Under the pieces are notes generated by a model. The model saw only the letters and a list, made by a program, of their open reading frames with translations, was not told the origin of the DNA and ran no database searches. A program made the translations under genes and the position numbers. 64,000 nucleotides of DNA from Azospirillum lipoferum 4B (GTDB lineage Bacteria; Pseudomonadota; Alphaproteobacteria; Azospirillales; Azospirillaceae): positions 1,748,501 through 1,812,500 of the forward strand of contig NC_016622.1 of NCBI RefSeq assembly GCF_000283655.1, read 5' to 3'. Of the stretch, positions 53,077-61,722 are shown in pieces. Positions within the stretch are counted from its first letter, which is position 1. Every line of letters starts with the position of its first letter.

Positions 53077-55422
53077 TCAACCCGCCTTGTCGGCGGGCAC
53101 GACGAAGCTGTCCATCACCTTCTTATTGCCGGAATGGTCGAAGTCGATCTCCAGCTTGTCCTCCGACACGGCGACGACGGTGCCGTAACCGAATTTCTGG
53201 TGGAACACGCGCGCGCCCTTGGCGAAGGGCGCATCGGGCCGCGGCCGCGGCGCCACGGCATAGGCGCCCTGGTCCAGCGTGATGGTCTTCGGCGCCGGCG
53301 CCTGCCGGGTGGAGCCGCGGAACTGGAAGCCGCCGGCACCCCCGCCATAGCCACCTGCTGCCCCGCCGCCGAAACCTCCGCCGAAGCTGCCGCGCCCGCC
53401 GCTGCCGGCGAACAGGCCGTTGGCCGCCTCGGCCTCGACATTGTCCTGCGGGATTTCCTCGACGAAGCGGGACGGCACGGCGCTGACCCAGTTGCCATAG
53501 AGCCGGCGGTTGGCGGCATGGCTGACATAGGCGCGGCGGCGCGCGCGGGTCAGGCCGACATAGGCCAGCCGCCGCTCCTCCTCCAGCCCGGCGATGCCGG
53601 TTTCGTCCAGCGCGCGCTGGTTGGGGAACACGCCCTCCTCCCAGCCCGGCAGGAAGACATGGTCGAACTCCAGCCCCTTGGCCCCGTGCAGGGTCATCAC
53701 CGTGACCTGCTCGATCCCGGCGGCCTCGGCATTCTCCATCACCAGCGCGACATGCTCCAGGAAGCCCGGCAGGTTCTCGAACTCCGCCATGGCGGTGATC
53801 AGTTCCTTCAGGTTCTCCAGCCGGCCCGGAGCCTCGGGCGTCTTGTCCTCCTGCCACATGCGGGTGTAGCCGGATTCGTCCAGGATGGTGCGGGCAAGCT
53901 CGGTGTGCGGCACCGTCGCCATCAGCGTGCGCCAGCGGAAGAAGTCCTGCAGCAGCCCGCGCAGGGTGGCGCGCAGCTTCGGCTTCAGCTCGTCCGTCTC
54001 GGTCAGCGCCCAGCCGGCCTCGGTCAGCGAGATGCCTTGCGCCCGCGCCGCGGTGTAGAGGGTCTGCATCGCCGCCGGGCCGACGCCGCGCTTGGGCAGG
54101 TTGACGATGCGTTCGAAGGCGAGATCGTCGTCGCCGGAATTGACCACGCGGAAATAGGCCATCGCGTCGCGGATTTCCTGCCGCTCGTAGAAGCGCGGAC
54201 CGCCCAGCACCTTGTAAGGCATCCCCAGGGTGATGAAGCGCTCTTCGAACTCGCGGGTCTGGAAGCCGGCGCGGACCAGCACCGCGATCTGCGCCAGCGA
54301 CGTGCCCTTGCGCTGCAGCGCCTCGATCTCCTCGCCGACCCAGCGCGCCTCCTCCTCGCCGTCCCACACCGCCTTGACCTTGACCGGCTCGCCGCCGTCG
54401 GCCTCGGTCCACAGCGTCTTGCCGAGACGGCCCTGGTTGTTGGCGATCAGGCCGGATGCCGCCGCCAGGATATGGCCGGTGGAGCGGTAGTTCTGCTCAA
54501 GTTTAATTATAGTAGCACCAGGAAAATCCGTCTCAAATCTAAGAATATTTCCAATTTCCGCTCCACGCCAGGCGTATATCGATTGATCCTCGTCGCCGAC
54601 ACAGCAAATATTCTTGTGAGCCTGGGACAGTATCCTCAGCCAAAGATACTGCGCGACGTTGGTGTCCTGATACTCGTCCACCAGAAGATACTTGAACTTA
54701 CGATGATACTCCGCCAGCACGTCCGGATGGTTCTGGAAGATGGCGAGGTTGTGCAGCAGCAGGTCGCCGAAGTCGCAGGCATTCAGGGTGCGCAGGCGCT
54801 CCTGATAGGCGCGGTAGATCGCCACCACCCGGCCGCCGGCCACGTCGCCGCCGTCGGCGTCGCTCAGCCGGTCGGGGGTCAGGCCGCGGTCCTTCCAGCG
54901 TTCGATGGCGCCCAGAACCTGCCGGGGCGGCCATTTCTTGGAATCGATGTTCTCGGCCGCCAGAAGCTGCTTGATCAGCCGCACCTGATCGTCGGTGTCG
55001 AGGATGGTGAAGTTCGACTTCAGCCCGACCAACTCGGCATGGCGGCGCAGGATGCGCGCGGCCAGCGCGTGGAAGGTGCCGAGCCACCAGCCTTCCGGCT
55101 CGATCCCCACCAGATGGGCGACGCGCTCGCGCATCTCGCGGGCGGCCTTGTTGGTGAAGGTCACGGCCAGGACCTGGAAGGCGGCGGCGCGGCGGGTCAT
55201 CAGCAGATGGGCGAGCCGGGTGGTCAGCACCCGCGTCTTGCCGGTGCCGGCGCCCGCCAGAACCAGCACCGGCCCGTCCAGCGCCTCCACCGCCGCCCGC
55301 TGGGTCGGATTCAGCCCGTCCAGATAGGCGAAGCGCTGTGCCGCGCTTGGAAAACCCGTGGCCGAAGCGGCGGTGGGGGGAGCGGCATGGCTCAACGGAT
55401 CGTCGTCGTACGCGTCTGACAT
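53077..55422 (-). CDS. uvrD: UvrD/PcrA-type ATP-dependent DNA helicase
   Basis: 781 residues. Motif I LAGAGTGKTRVLTTRLAHL, motif II LLVDEYQDTN, motif III GDEDQSIYAWRGA, motif IV EQNYRST, motif V MTLHGAKGLEFDHVFLPGWEEG and motif VI EERRLAYVGLTRARR are all intact. A Gly/Ala-rich linker precedes a C-terminal domain with ARVFHQKFGYGTVV, the RNA-polymerase-binding fold of PcrA/UvrD. It acts in nucleotide excision and mismatch repair. A segment of about 220 bp across motifs II-IV is markedly AT-rich compared with the rest. Confidence 0.96.
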   Translation of the reverse strand: MSDAYDDDPLSHAAPPTAASATGFPSAAQRFAYLDGLNPTQRAAVEALDGPVLVLAGAGTGKTRVLTTRLAHLLMTRRAAAFQVLAVTFTNKAAREMRERVAHLVGIEPEGWWLGTFHALAARILRRHAELVGLKSNFTILDTDDQVRLIKQLLAAENIDSKKWPPRQVLGAIERWKDRGLTPDRLSDADGGDVAGGRVVAIYRAYQERLRTLNACDFGDLLLHNLAIFQNHPDVLAEYHRKFKYLLVDEYQDTNVAQYLWLRILSQAHKNICCVGDEDQSIYAWRGAEIGNILRFETDFPGATIIKLEQNYRSTGHILAAASGLIANNQGRLGKTLWTEADGGEPVKVKAVWDGEEEARWVGEEIEALQRKGTSLAQIAVLVRAGFQTREFEERFITLGMPYKVLGGPRFYERQEIRDAMAYFRVVNSGDDDLAFERIVNLPKRGVGPAAMQTLYTAARAQGISLTEAGWALTETDELKPKLRATLRGLLQDFFRWRTLMATVPHTELARTILDESGYTRMWQEDKTPEAPGRLENLKELITAMAEFENLPGFLEHVALVMENAEAAGIEQVTVMTLHGAKGLEFDHVFLPGWEEGVFPNQRALDETGIAGLEEERRLAYVGLTRARRRAYVSHAANRRLYGNWVSAVPSRFVEEIPQDNVEAEAANGLFAGSGGRGSFGGGFGGGAAGGYGGGAGGFQFRGSTRQAPAPKTITLDQGAYAVAPRPRPDAPFAKGARVFHQKFGYGTVVAVSEDKLEIDFDHSGNKKVMDSFVVPADKAG
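54495..54715 (-). other. Low-GC patch within uvrD
   Basis: By hand count, 54501-54710 is about 45% G+C, while the flanking coding DNA is clearly far higher. Codons rare elsewhere in the window occur here (ATA, AGA, ATT, AAA, CTT). It encodes helicase motifs II to IV, and the reading frame and protein motifs stay intact. Confidence 0.85.
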
Positions 55423-56006
55423 GGGCGGCCCGGCTTGGGGAAAAGAGGAAAAATCGGCTCAAGCATGGGAATGCTGTCTTGCGGTCGGAACGTATATAGC
55501 ACAGAGCGCAGCGGCACGAACCCCGCGACAGACCGCGTTTCCCATTCGGGATTGCGCGGTTGCACGGCCAAGCCCAGGCCGAAGGGACGCCGTTCGGGAT
55601 ATAGGACTCCAACCATCGGACGGGGGAACAATCCTCATGCGACATACGCCGGCCGGCAATGAAGTCCCGCCATATCGCATCCGAGAAACACGACCAAATC
55701 AGAGCCAGTCGGTTAACGATTTCCCCTTTTCTATCACAGGTCTTTATTCCACCCGACCATCAAAGTTCGAATTATGTCCGCATCTTGTCTTATCCAGGCT
55801 TACGACATATGCCCATTGCTCGACGCGAAATTTACCTAAGCGAAATTTTGCGCGGCGCAAATCGGGGGTATCTATGGATCACAACGAGGCACCCCGCACC
55901 CTGAGGGGGGAAGCGGGCCGAACGCGGGAGCGGGCGGTCGGGGATGCCTCGAAAGCGCCATTCGGCGCCACTTCGATCGGAACGGAACAAAAGGCGGGCT
56001 GAGACC
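55423..56006. other. Long intergenic region with operator-like repeats
   Basis: 584 bp between the uvrD start and the first LuxR-type gene. No convincing gene: frames at 55659-55904 and elsewhere lack ribosome sites and normal codon use. 55670-55870 is AT-rich. It holds two direct copies of GCGAAATTT (55825-55833 and 55840-55848) spaced 15 bp, and the perfect inverted repeat TTTGCGC-G-GCGCAAA (55847-55861). It probably contains the promoter of the regulator downstream and of uvrD. Confidence 0.6.
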
Positions 56007-56687
56007 ATGGATGCCATCAACGTTTTCCTCATCGATGCCAACAAGCTTTTCCGTGAAGGCATGAAGCGCCTTTTCGAGAGCACGCCCTTCAACGTCGTCG
56101 GCGAGGCCGGCAGCCTGCGCGAGGGCCTGACGGCGCTCGGCACCGGCACCACCCCCGACCTGATCCTGATCGATCTGCCGAGTGGCGCCGACGAGGAAGT
56201 CGAGGCGATGCGCACGCTGCGTGAGGGACACCCGTCGATCCGGATCGTCATCCTGACCAACGACCTGGACACCCGCCGCCTGTCGGCCGCGCTGGGCGCC
56301 GGTGCCGGCGGCTACCTGCTGAAGGACATCGCCTGCGAGGCGCTGATGCAGTCGCTGAAGCTGGTGATGATGGGCGAGAAGGTGTTCCCGACCCATCTGG
56401 CCGAGCTGCTGGTCAGCGGCCGCACCGAAGACATGGGCACCGAGCTGCCGACCCGCCGCAAGGGCCTGTCGCAGCGCGAGGTGCAGATCCTGCGCTGCCT
56501 GCTGAACGGCAACAGCAACAAGATGATCGCCAACCACCTGAGCATCACGGAAGCCACCGTGAAGGTTCACCTGAAGAGCCTGCTGCGCAAGATCAACGCG
56601 TCCAACCGTACCCAGGCCGCCATCTGGGTGCTGAACAACGGCATCGGCGACCAGGCCGCCGAGACCGGCGTCGCCGCCACCGTCTGA
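56007..56687 (+). CDS. NarL/FixJ-type response regulator (LuxR HTH), first of a pair
   Basis: 226 residues from MDAINVFLIDANKLFREGMKRLF. The receiver has phospho-acceptor Asp in PDLILIDLPSG, but the usual second acidic residue position reads IDAN rather than DD, so metal binding may be altered. The LuxR domain is LSQREVQILRCLLNGNSNKMIANHLSITEATVKVHLKSLLRKI. No kinase is adjacent. Azospirillum has a regulator of this type, FlcA, controlling flocculation; whether this is it cannot be decided here. A second regulator follows after 282 bp. Confidence 0.9.
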   Translation: MDAINVFLIDANKLFREGMKRLFESTPFNVVGEAGSLREGLTALGTGTTPDLILIDLPSGADEEVEAMRTLREGHPSIRIVILTNDLDTRRLSAALGAGAGGYLLKDIACEALMQSLKLVMMGEKVFPTHLAELLVSGRTEDMGTELPTRRKGLSQREVQILRCLLNGNSNKMIANHLSITEATVKVHLKSLLRKINASNRTQAAIWVLNNGIGDQAAETGVAATV

Positions 56688-56969
56688 TCCCCTCCAACTC
56701 CAGCGTTTCGCCAAAGGTCTCGCCCGCTGTCCGTCCCGCCCGCCCCTTCCATCCGGGGCAGGCGGTCGGCGGAGCGGCGCGGTGCCGTTTTCCGATTCCG
56801 GCCCCTTTCCCGATTCCCGCGTCGCGGTTGCGGAAGGCACCGGCATAGAGGAAGCGGTCTAAGACCAAAAGCGAACTACAGCGTCGGATTGTCCGTGCCT
56901 ATGTGAACGTCCGGGCCGATGACGCCATCCCGGTGTGCCATCGCCGCAACCTTCCTGGAAATGCCCGCG

Positions 56970-57641
56970 ATGAACGTGCTGATCGCCGACGATCACCTGT
57001 TGTTCCGAGACGGTCTGCGCCGCCTGCTGGCGCAATTCGACGCCGACATGACATTCTTCGAGGCCAGCACCTATGACGAGGTGCGGGCGCTCTGCGACGG
57101 GACGAGGCCCTTCGACCTGATCCTGCTCGATCTCGGGATGCCGGGCTGGACCGGCTTCTCGGCGCTGGGCGACATCCATGCCAGCCTGCCCAAGGCCCTG
57201 CTGGTGGTGGTGTCGGGATCGGAGAAGCGCTCCGACCTTCTGGCCGCGCTGGAGAACGGTGCGGCCGGCTACATCCCGAAATCCTCCAGCGCCAAGGTGC
57301 TGCTGGGCGCGCTGCAGCTGGTGCTTGCCGGCGGCATCTATCTTCCCGAGCAGGCGATCCGCGGCGGCGACCGCGTCGACCAGATGCAGGGCGGCTACGG
57401 CGGCGGCTCTGCCGGCGACCAGACGGACGAGTCCGCGGCGCTGGGCAACGGCACCGGCGACCAGCTGACGCCGCGCCAGCGCGACGTTCTGGCCCGCCTG
57501 CGCGACGGCAAGTCCAACAAGCAGATCGCCCATGAGCTGGGGCTGACGGAAGGAACCGTGAAGGTCCACGTCACCGCCATCCTGCGGCATCTGGGCGTGC
57601 GCAACCGCACGCAGGCCGCCCTGACGGCGCAGAGCCTTTAG
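56970..57641 (+). CDS. NarL/FixJ-type response regulator (LuxR HTH), second of a pair
   Basis: 223 residues from MNVLIADDHLLFRDGLRRLL, with TGGAA upstream; an ATG three codons earlier is also possible. The receiver has the DD pair and phospho-acceptor Asp in LILLDLGMPG, with Lys in GYIPKSS. A Gly-rich linker (MQGGYGGGSAGDQ) leads to LTPRQRDVLARLRDGKSNKQIAHELGLTEGTVKVHVTAIL. It shares the layout of the preceding regulator but is clearly diverged. The gap between the two genes (56688-56969) contains no gene. Confidence 0.9.
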   Translation: MNVLIADDHLLFRDGLRRLLAQFDADMTFFEASTYDEVRALCDGTRPFDLILLDLGMPGWTGFSALGDIHASLPKALLVVVSGSEKRSDLLAALENGAAGYIPKSSSAKVLLGALQLVLAGGIYLPEQAIRGGDRVDQMQGGYGGGSAGDQTDESAALGNGTGDQLTPRQRDVLARLRDGKSNKQIAHELGLTEGTVKVHVTAILRHLGVRNRTQAALTAQSL

Positions 57642-57740
57642 GCCGTTAAGCGTTTCTCTTCCACGGTCATGCCTGCGAAGGCGCTACGGGATGCACAGGT
57701 CCTGGAGCGGCATTAAGTCTTTGGAACCAAAGGGACTTTG

Positions 57741-57825
57741 CGTCATCCCCGCGAAGGCGGGGATCCAGGGTTTTCCAAGCAGAACCAATGGGCAAGCCTG
57801 GATCCCCGCCTTCGCGGGGATGACG
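57741..57825. repeat. REPIN-like paired palindrome
   Basis: Two perfect 29-bp arms (57741-57769 and 57797-57825) in inverted orientation around a 27-bp spacer. Each arm itself forms a hairpin CCCCGC-GAAG-GCGGGG. This is the form of widespread REP-type elements found between genes. It is the only copy in the window. The surrounding gap 57642-57932 has no gene. Confidence 0.88.
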
Positions 57826-57932
57826 CTGAAAGAAGTGCCGACCCCTTGGGAAACGGGCAAAGTCCTCAAAGTTAGCGCCTATGCGCCTTTGCGGGAATGA
57901 TGACCGACAAACATTCATCCCGGCGCGATTCC

Positions 57933-58646
57933 CTACCTCTGCGCCCGCTCCACCGCGGAGACCAGGGCCAGCAAGGCGCCGCGCAGTTCGGCGGCATGGG
58001 TGCGCGGGCGGACAGCGGCGGCATCGGGCACCGCGACGACGGTCAGCGTCCGGCAGCCGGTCAGCCGGTTCTCCAGCAGGGCGAACAGTCCCGCCGGTTC
58101 GCTTCCCTGCATCAGGGTCACCGGCACCCGCACCGCCGGCAGCTCCGCCTCCAATTCGCCGAGGCGGTCGGTCAGGTCCATGGGCCGCGGCCGGCCGAAC
58201 CGGACGGACAGGGCGTTCCAGCGCCGCCGCAGCGGCGAATCGGCCCCGACATCGTCGACGATCATCACGCCGCCGACCCGATCGGAAAAATCCAGCGCCG
58301 CGACGATGGCGAGCGGTGCCGTCATCGCACTCGCCACCAGCACCGGCCGCCGGCCGCCCCGCTCCACCAGCATCGACGACAGCCGCGCCGCGGCGGAGGC
58401 GGGCAAGGTCAGCCATTCCTGGCCCGACGGGACTTGGTCGAGCAGGCGCCACCAGGCACCCTTGCCGGGATGGAGGAAGATCACCCGCCGGCCCAACGGA
58501 TCGCCCGCCCGGTCCGCCGTGCGGTCGCCGGCCATGCCGAGACCGATGCCGGCATCCATCCGGTCCGACGCCGTGCCGGTCACCGCGAAGCGGACGGACT
58601 CTGCCCGTCCGGTGCGGACGGTGGAGGGCTGGGTGTGAAAGAACAC
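57933..58646 (-). CDS. Hypothetical protein with degenerate alpha/beta-hydrolase look
   Basis: About 237 residues from a GTG preceded by GGGGAA. Strands such as RRVIFLHPGKGAWW, RPVLVASAMTAPLAIVAAL, VGGVMIVDDVGAD and VPVTLMQGSEPAG follow an alpha/beta-hydrolase order, but the nucleophile-elbow position reads ASAMTA instead of GxSxG, so catalysis is doubtful. No family is firmly recognised. The frame is open to 58724 from a TTG. Confidence 0.6.
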   Translation of the reverse strand: MFFHTQPSTVRTGRAESVRFAVTGTASDRMDAGIGLGMAGDRTADRAGDPLGRRVIFLHPGKGAWWRLLDQVPSGQEWLTLPASAAARLSSMLVERGGRRPVLVASAMTAPLAIVAALDFSDRVGGVMIVDDVGADSPLRRRWNALSVRFGRPRPMDLTDRLGELEAELPAVRVPVTLMQGSEPAGLFALLENRLTGCRTLTVVAVPDAAAVRPRTHAAELRGALLALVSAVERAQR

Positions 58647-58899
58647 GTTCGGGTTCCCCGGTGCTGGCGTTCCGCGATGGGACGGTCCCACCGCCGAAGC
58701 AAACCCTAACGAAGCCGAACGCAAGTCGTCCCGTACGATAAATCGGGCAAAACCCTTAACACGGCCCCAAGAGCCGCCTTGCCCGCAAAAGGTTTCAGCC
58801 GCCGCCGAAACGGCTCAAAAGCAAACCAAATTCCATTACTTGCCGGTGCTGTTTTTTTTGGCCGGTGCTGCTTTTTTGGCCGGCGCCGTCAAAGGCTGC

Positions 58900-59448
58900 T
58901 CAATGCAGCGTCACCTCCATCTCCTCGCCGTCCGGCGCCACCGCCATCGGGCGGCGCAGTTCACCCGCTAGGCTCCGCCATTCCGGCGCCCCGCCCAGCT
59001 GTTGCAGCAACTGCGCGGTGAAGGCGAAGACGGCATGCTCCAGCGGCCCGTTGTCCTCGGCATGGGCGTTGACGGTCAGGCAGGACTCGGCCGCGCTTTC
59101 GAAGATGGCGGCGGCGGCGCTGCTGCCCGGCCCGTGATCGGGCAGCGGGATGGCCTTCGGCTTTTCCCCGCTGACGCGCAGGCGCGACAGGTTGTCGGCC
59201 AGCAGGCGGGTGCGGATGGCATTGTCGACCGCGGCGGCCATGGTGTAACCGGCCTCTTCCTCGACGGTGGCGCGCAGGACGCGCAGTCCGGCGATCAGCC
59301 CGCGGACGACGTCGCCTCCGCTGCCGCGCTTGGCCGCCGCCGCGACGGCGGTGCCGAGGATGGCGGCGACCACCGGCGACAGCGAATCGCCCTCGCGCGG
59401 CATGGTCGGCGCATCGTCGCCGGGGTCGGTGTTCAAAGCCTCGTTCAT
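58900..59448 (-). CDS. Hypothetical protein (182 aa)
   Basis: Starts MNEALNTDPGDDAPTMPREGDSL with a strong GGAGG before the ATG. An Ala-rich helical region (SPVVAAILGTAVAAAAKRG) is followed by a mixed region ending GEEMEVTLH. No family is recognised. Just beyond the stop, in another frame, lies a KK/AP-rich coding-like tail (see findings). It is divergent from the yccF-like gene. Confidence 0.75.
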   Translation of the reverse strand: MNEALNTDPGDDAPTMPREGDSLSPVVAAILGTAVAAAAKRGSGGDVVRGLIAGLRVLRATVEEEAGYTMAAAVDNAIRTRLLADNLSRLRVSGEKPKAIPLPDHGPGSSAAAAIFESAAESCLTVNAHAEDNGPLEHAVFAFTAQLLQQLGGAPEWRSLAGELRRPMAVAPDGEEMEVTLH

Positions 59449-59718
59449 GCGGCCTCCGATCCGTAAGGTCCGGAAACGGGCGTCCCGCCGGCGGTACTGT
59501 CGGCGGAGGACCCGTCCGGACGCGTCGTCATGATGCCAATACCTGATCTGTGGACTCTGCGGATCCTGTTCAAGGCATGGATTGCGCGGACCTCCCCCTC
59601 TTTTGCGCCGCCGGACGGGGTGCCCCATCTTTGCGGCAGGTCCCGCAATCGAAAGCCGCCCCTCTGGTCCACGGCACGGGCCGTCCCCACATCTGCGGCG
59701 AAAGGGAGGGTTCCTGTC

Positions 59719-60159
59719 ATGCCTCTGCTCAGTCTTCTTCTCAATGCGCTGTGGTTGATCACGGGCGGCATCTGGATGGCGCTCGGCTGGCTCCTGGCCG
59801 CGGTCCTGATGGCTCTGTCCATCATCGGCCTGCCCTGGGCCCGGTCCGCCCTGACCATCGCCTTTTACACCCTGCTTCCCTTTGGACAAACCGCCGTACG
59901 CCGGGATGAGTTCCGCGGGCGCGAGGACATGGGCACCGGCGCGCTGGGCTTCATCGGCAACGTGGTGTGGTTCGTGCTGGCCGGCTGGTGGCTGGCCCTC
60001 GGCCACCTGATCTCCGCGGTGGGGCTCGCCATCACCATCATCGGCCTGCCCTTCGCCTGGGCGCATCTGAAGCTGGCCCTGCTGGCGCTCTGGCCGGTCG
60101 GGACCGAGATCGTGCCGGCCGACGACGCCGACCGCCGCCGCATGCCGGGCCGGATCTGA
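59719..60159 (+). CDS. YccF-family inner-membrane protein
   Basis: 146 residues. MPLLSLLLNALWLITGGIWMALGW begins the first membrane segment; further hydrophobic stretches at about 24-44, 78-100 and 103-125. The repeated SIIGLPWARSALTIAFYTLLPFG and TIIGLPFAWAHLKLALLALWPVG halves are the YccF domain signature. AAGGGAGGG lies 8 bases before the ATG. Function is unknown; it may be a channel-like membrane protein. Confidence 0.88.
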   Translation: MPLLSLLLNALWLITGGIWMALGWLLAAVLMALSIIGLPWARSALTIAFYTLLPFGQTAVRRDEFRGREDMGTGALGFIGNVVWFVLAGWWLALGHLISAVGLAITIIGLPFAWAHLKLALLALWPVGTEIVPADDADRRRMPGRI

Positions 60160-60205
60160 CTGTCCCGGATGTGACGGTCCGCACTGCCGCCGGCTCCCGC
60201 TCCGG

Positions 60206-61462
60206 TCAGGGCTTGGCTGGAGCTGGGGCCGGAACCGGGACCGGCAAGGCGCCGCCGGCTTCAAGCTCCCTCGCCGCTCCGCCCTCGCCCGCCGCCGCTT
60301 CCCGCGCCTTCATCGCCTTCAGCATCACCGAGGCGCGCCAGAATCCGAGGCCGGCGCCGTCGACGAAATGGACATGGCGGTCGGCGGTGACGTCGCCGAC
60401 CAGACAGGTCACCGTGGTGGCATCGGCCCGCGCCGTGCCGTAGCGGATCGAACCGGCGGCGGCGGCACGGGCGAGCAGATGCTCGATCGCATCGGCCTCC
60501 TCCTCCGTCACGTCCAACACCAGCCGCGGACCGCCCGCCGATTTGCGGAAGTCGGTCCGCTCAGCCATCCGGCGGCGATAGGATTGCGGATCGAAATTGC
60601 GCAGCCTCCACCCCATCGCCAGCAGCACGGCGAGCAGGCCCGACCCGGCCAGCGCCTTGGCCACCCGGCCGGCACGCGCGCCGAATCCGGCCATGTCCCC
60701 GTCCCGGCTGCCGCGCGCCTCCATCCACAGCGACCGCCAGGCGGGCGGCCAGCGCGCCTCCAGCCTTTCGCCGCCGCCGAGCGGGGCGGCGCCGGCGGTG
60801 GGCACGATGGTCTCGATGGCGCGCTGGACGCGGGCCAGTTCCAGCAGCCCGGCCGCCCCGGGATCGACGGCGTCGACGATCACACACAGCACCGTGCCGC
60901 GGCGCGGCGGAACCGGGTTCCAGCGGCAGGACACCGCCTCCAGCCCTGGCAGCGGCCCCGGCCGCGGCGGCAGCCGCCAGCGCGCATCCTCCTTCACCCA
61001 GGCGTCGGCGGCCACCACCCCCGCCCCCAGGAACAGGCCGAAGCTGTTGCCGTTGCCGACATCCTGCAGGGCGGCCAGAACTTCCAGCCCCTGGTCGAGC
61101 AGGGCCCGCACCGGCACCAGACCGACGCGCAGCGGAACGTCCATCACCTCCGCCGACCAGTGGGCAAGGGCGGACAGAGCCGCCCGCGCCGCATCCTCGC
61201 GCCCCGGCGGAACGGCGGCGATGGCGCCGTCGCCGCCGAACTGGCAGGCCGCCGGCTCGCCCTCCATCCGCACCGCGTCGGACAGCACGGCGACCACCCC
61301 GGCGGCGACGAAATTGACGTCGCGGTGACGCCCCTGATCCGCCAGCCGGGTGCTGCCGGTGACGTCGGCGACCGCCAGCGACCAGCCGTCGCCCAGCGCC
61401 GCGTAGCGTCGCGGGTCCGAGGCGTCGGCGGCGAAGTCGCGGATCACCGGCAAAAATGGCAT
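60206..61462 (-). CDS. DUF3095 protein, nucleotide-cyclase-like
   Basis: 418 residues. WSLAVADVTGSTRLADQG and FGGDGAIAAVPPG resemble the two metal-binding aspartate segments of class III cyclases, in the order seen in DUF3095. The second half has an own domain with DGAGLGFWRASVMLKA at the end, followed by a Pro/Ala tail. Whether it makes cyclic nucleotide is unknown. It is convergent with the yccF-like gene, 47 bp apart. Confidence 0.85.
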   Translation of the reverse strand: MPFLPVIRDFAADASDPRRYAALGDGWSLAVADVTGSTRLADQGRHRDVNFVAAGVVAVLSDAVRMEGEPAACQFGGDGAIAAVPPGREDAARAALSALAHWSAEVMDVPLRVGLVPVRALLDQGLEVLAALQDVGNGNSFGLFLGAGVVAADAWVKEDARWRLPPRPGPLPGLEAVSCRWNPVPPRRGTVLCVIVDAVDPGAAGLLELARVQRAIETIVPTAGAAPLGGGERLEARWPPAWRSLWMEARGSRDGDMAGFGARAGRVAKALAGSGLLAVLLAMGWRLRNFDPQSYRRRMAERTDFRKSAGGPRLVLDVTEEEADAIEHLLARAAAAGSIRYGTARADATTVTCLVGDVTADRHVHFVDGAGLGFWRASVMLKAMKAREAAAGEGGAARELEAGGALPVPVPAPAPAKP

Positions 61463-61603
61463 GGCGGCACCTCCGCTCTCCTGGAATGGGCCGGAGCCGG
61501 CCGCATTTCAGGCAGGATAGCATGGCCCCGGCCGTCGCGGCAGGACGCAGCCCCCCGATTGCAGGGCGCATCGTTGCCGCTGGGCCGTGTTTGCGGCGCG
61601 AAA

Positions 61604-61619
61604 GTTACGGCGCCGTAAC
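61604..61619. promoter_or_regulatory. Perfect 16-bp palindrome GTTACGGCGCCGTAAC
   Basis: Fully symmetric with no spacer, about 104 bp before the next gene start and 142 bp from the divergent DUF3095 start. It could be an operator serving either gene. The protein that binds it is unknown. Confidence 0.5.
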
Positions 61620-61722
61620 CGATCCTTACGTCGTTAACCGTTGCTAAAGGAGATGACCCCGAAACTGACGGGGTATGTCGGTACGATTTTTTGGCTTCCG
61701 GAACGAGGGGACATCGCTCTTC

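Noticed and set aside
55659-55904. An 81-codon frame in the long gap before the LuxR-type pair
   Set aside because: Codon use and composition are unlike the genes around it, and it runs across the operator-like repeats.
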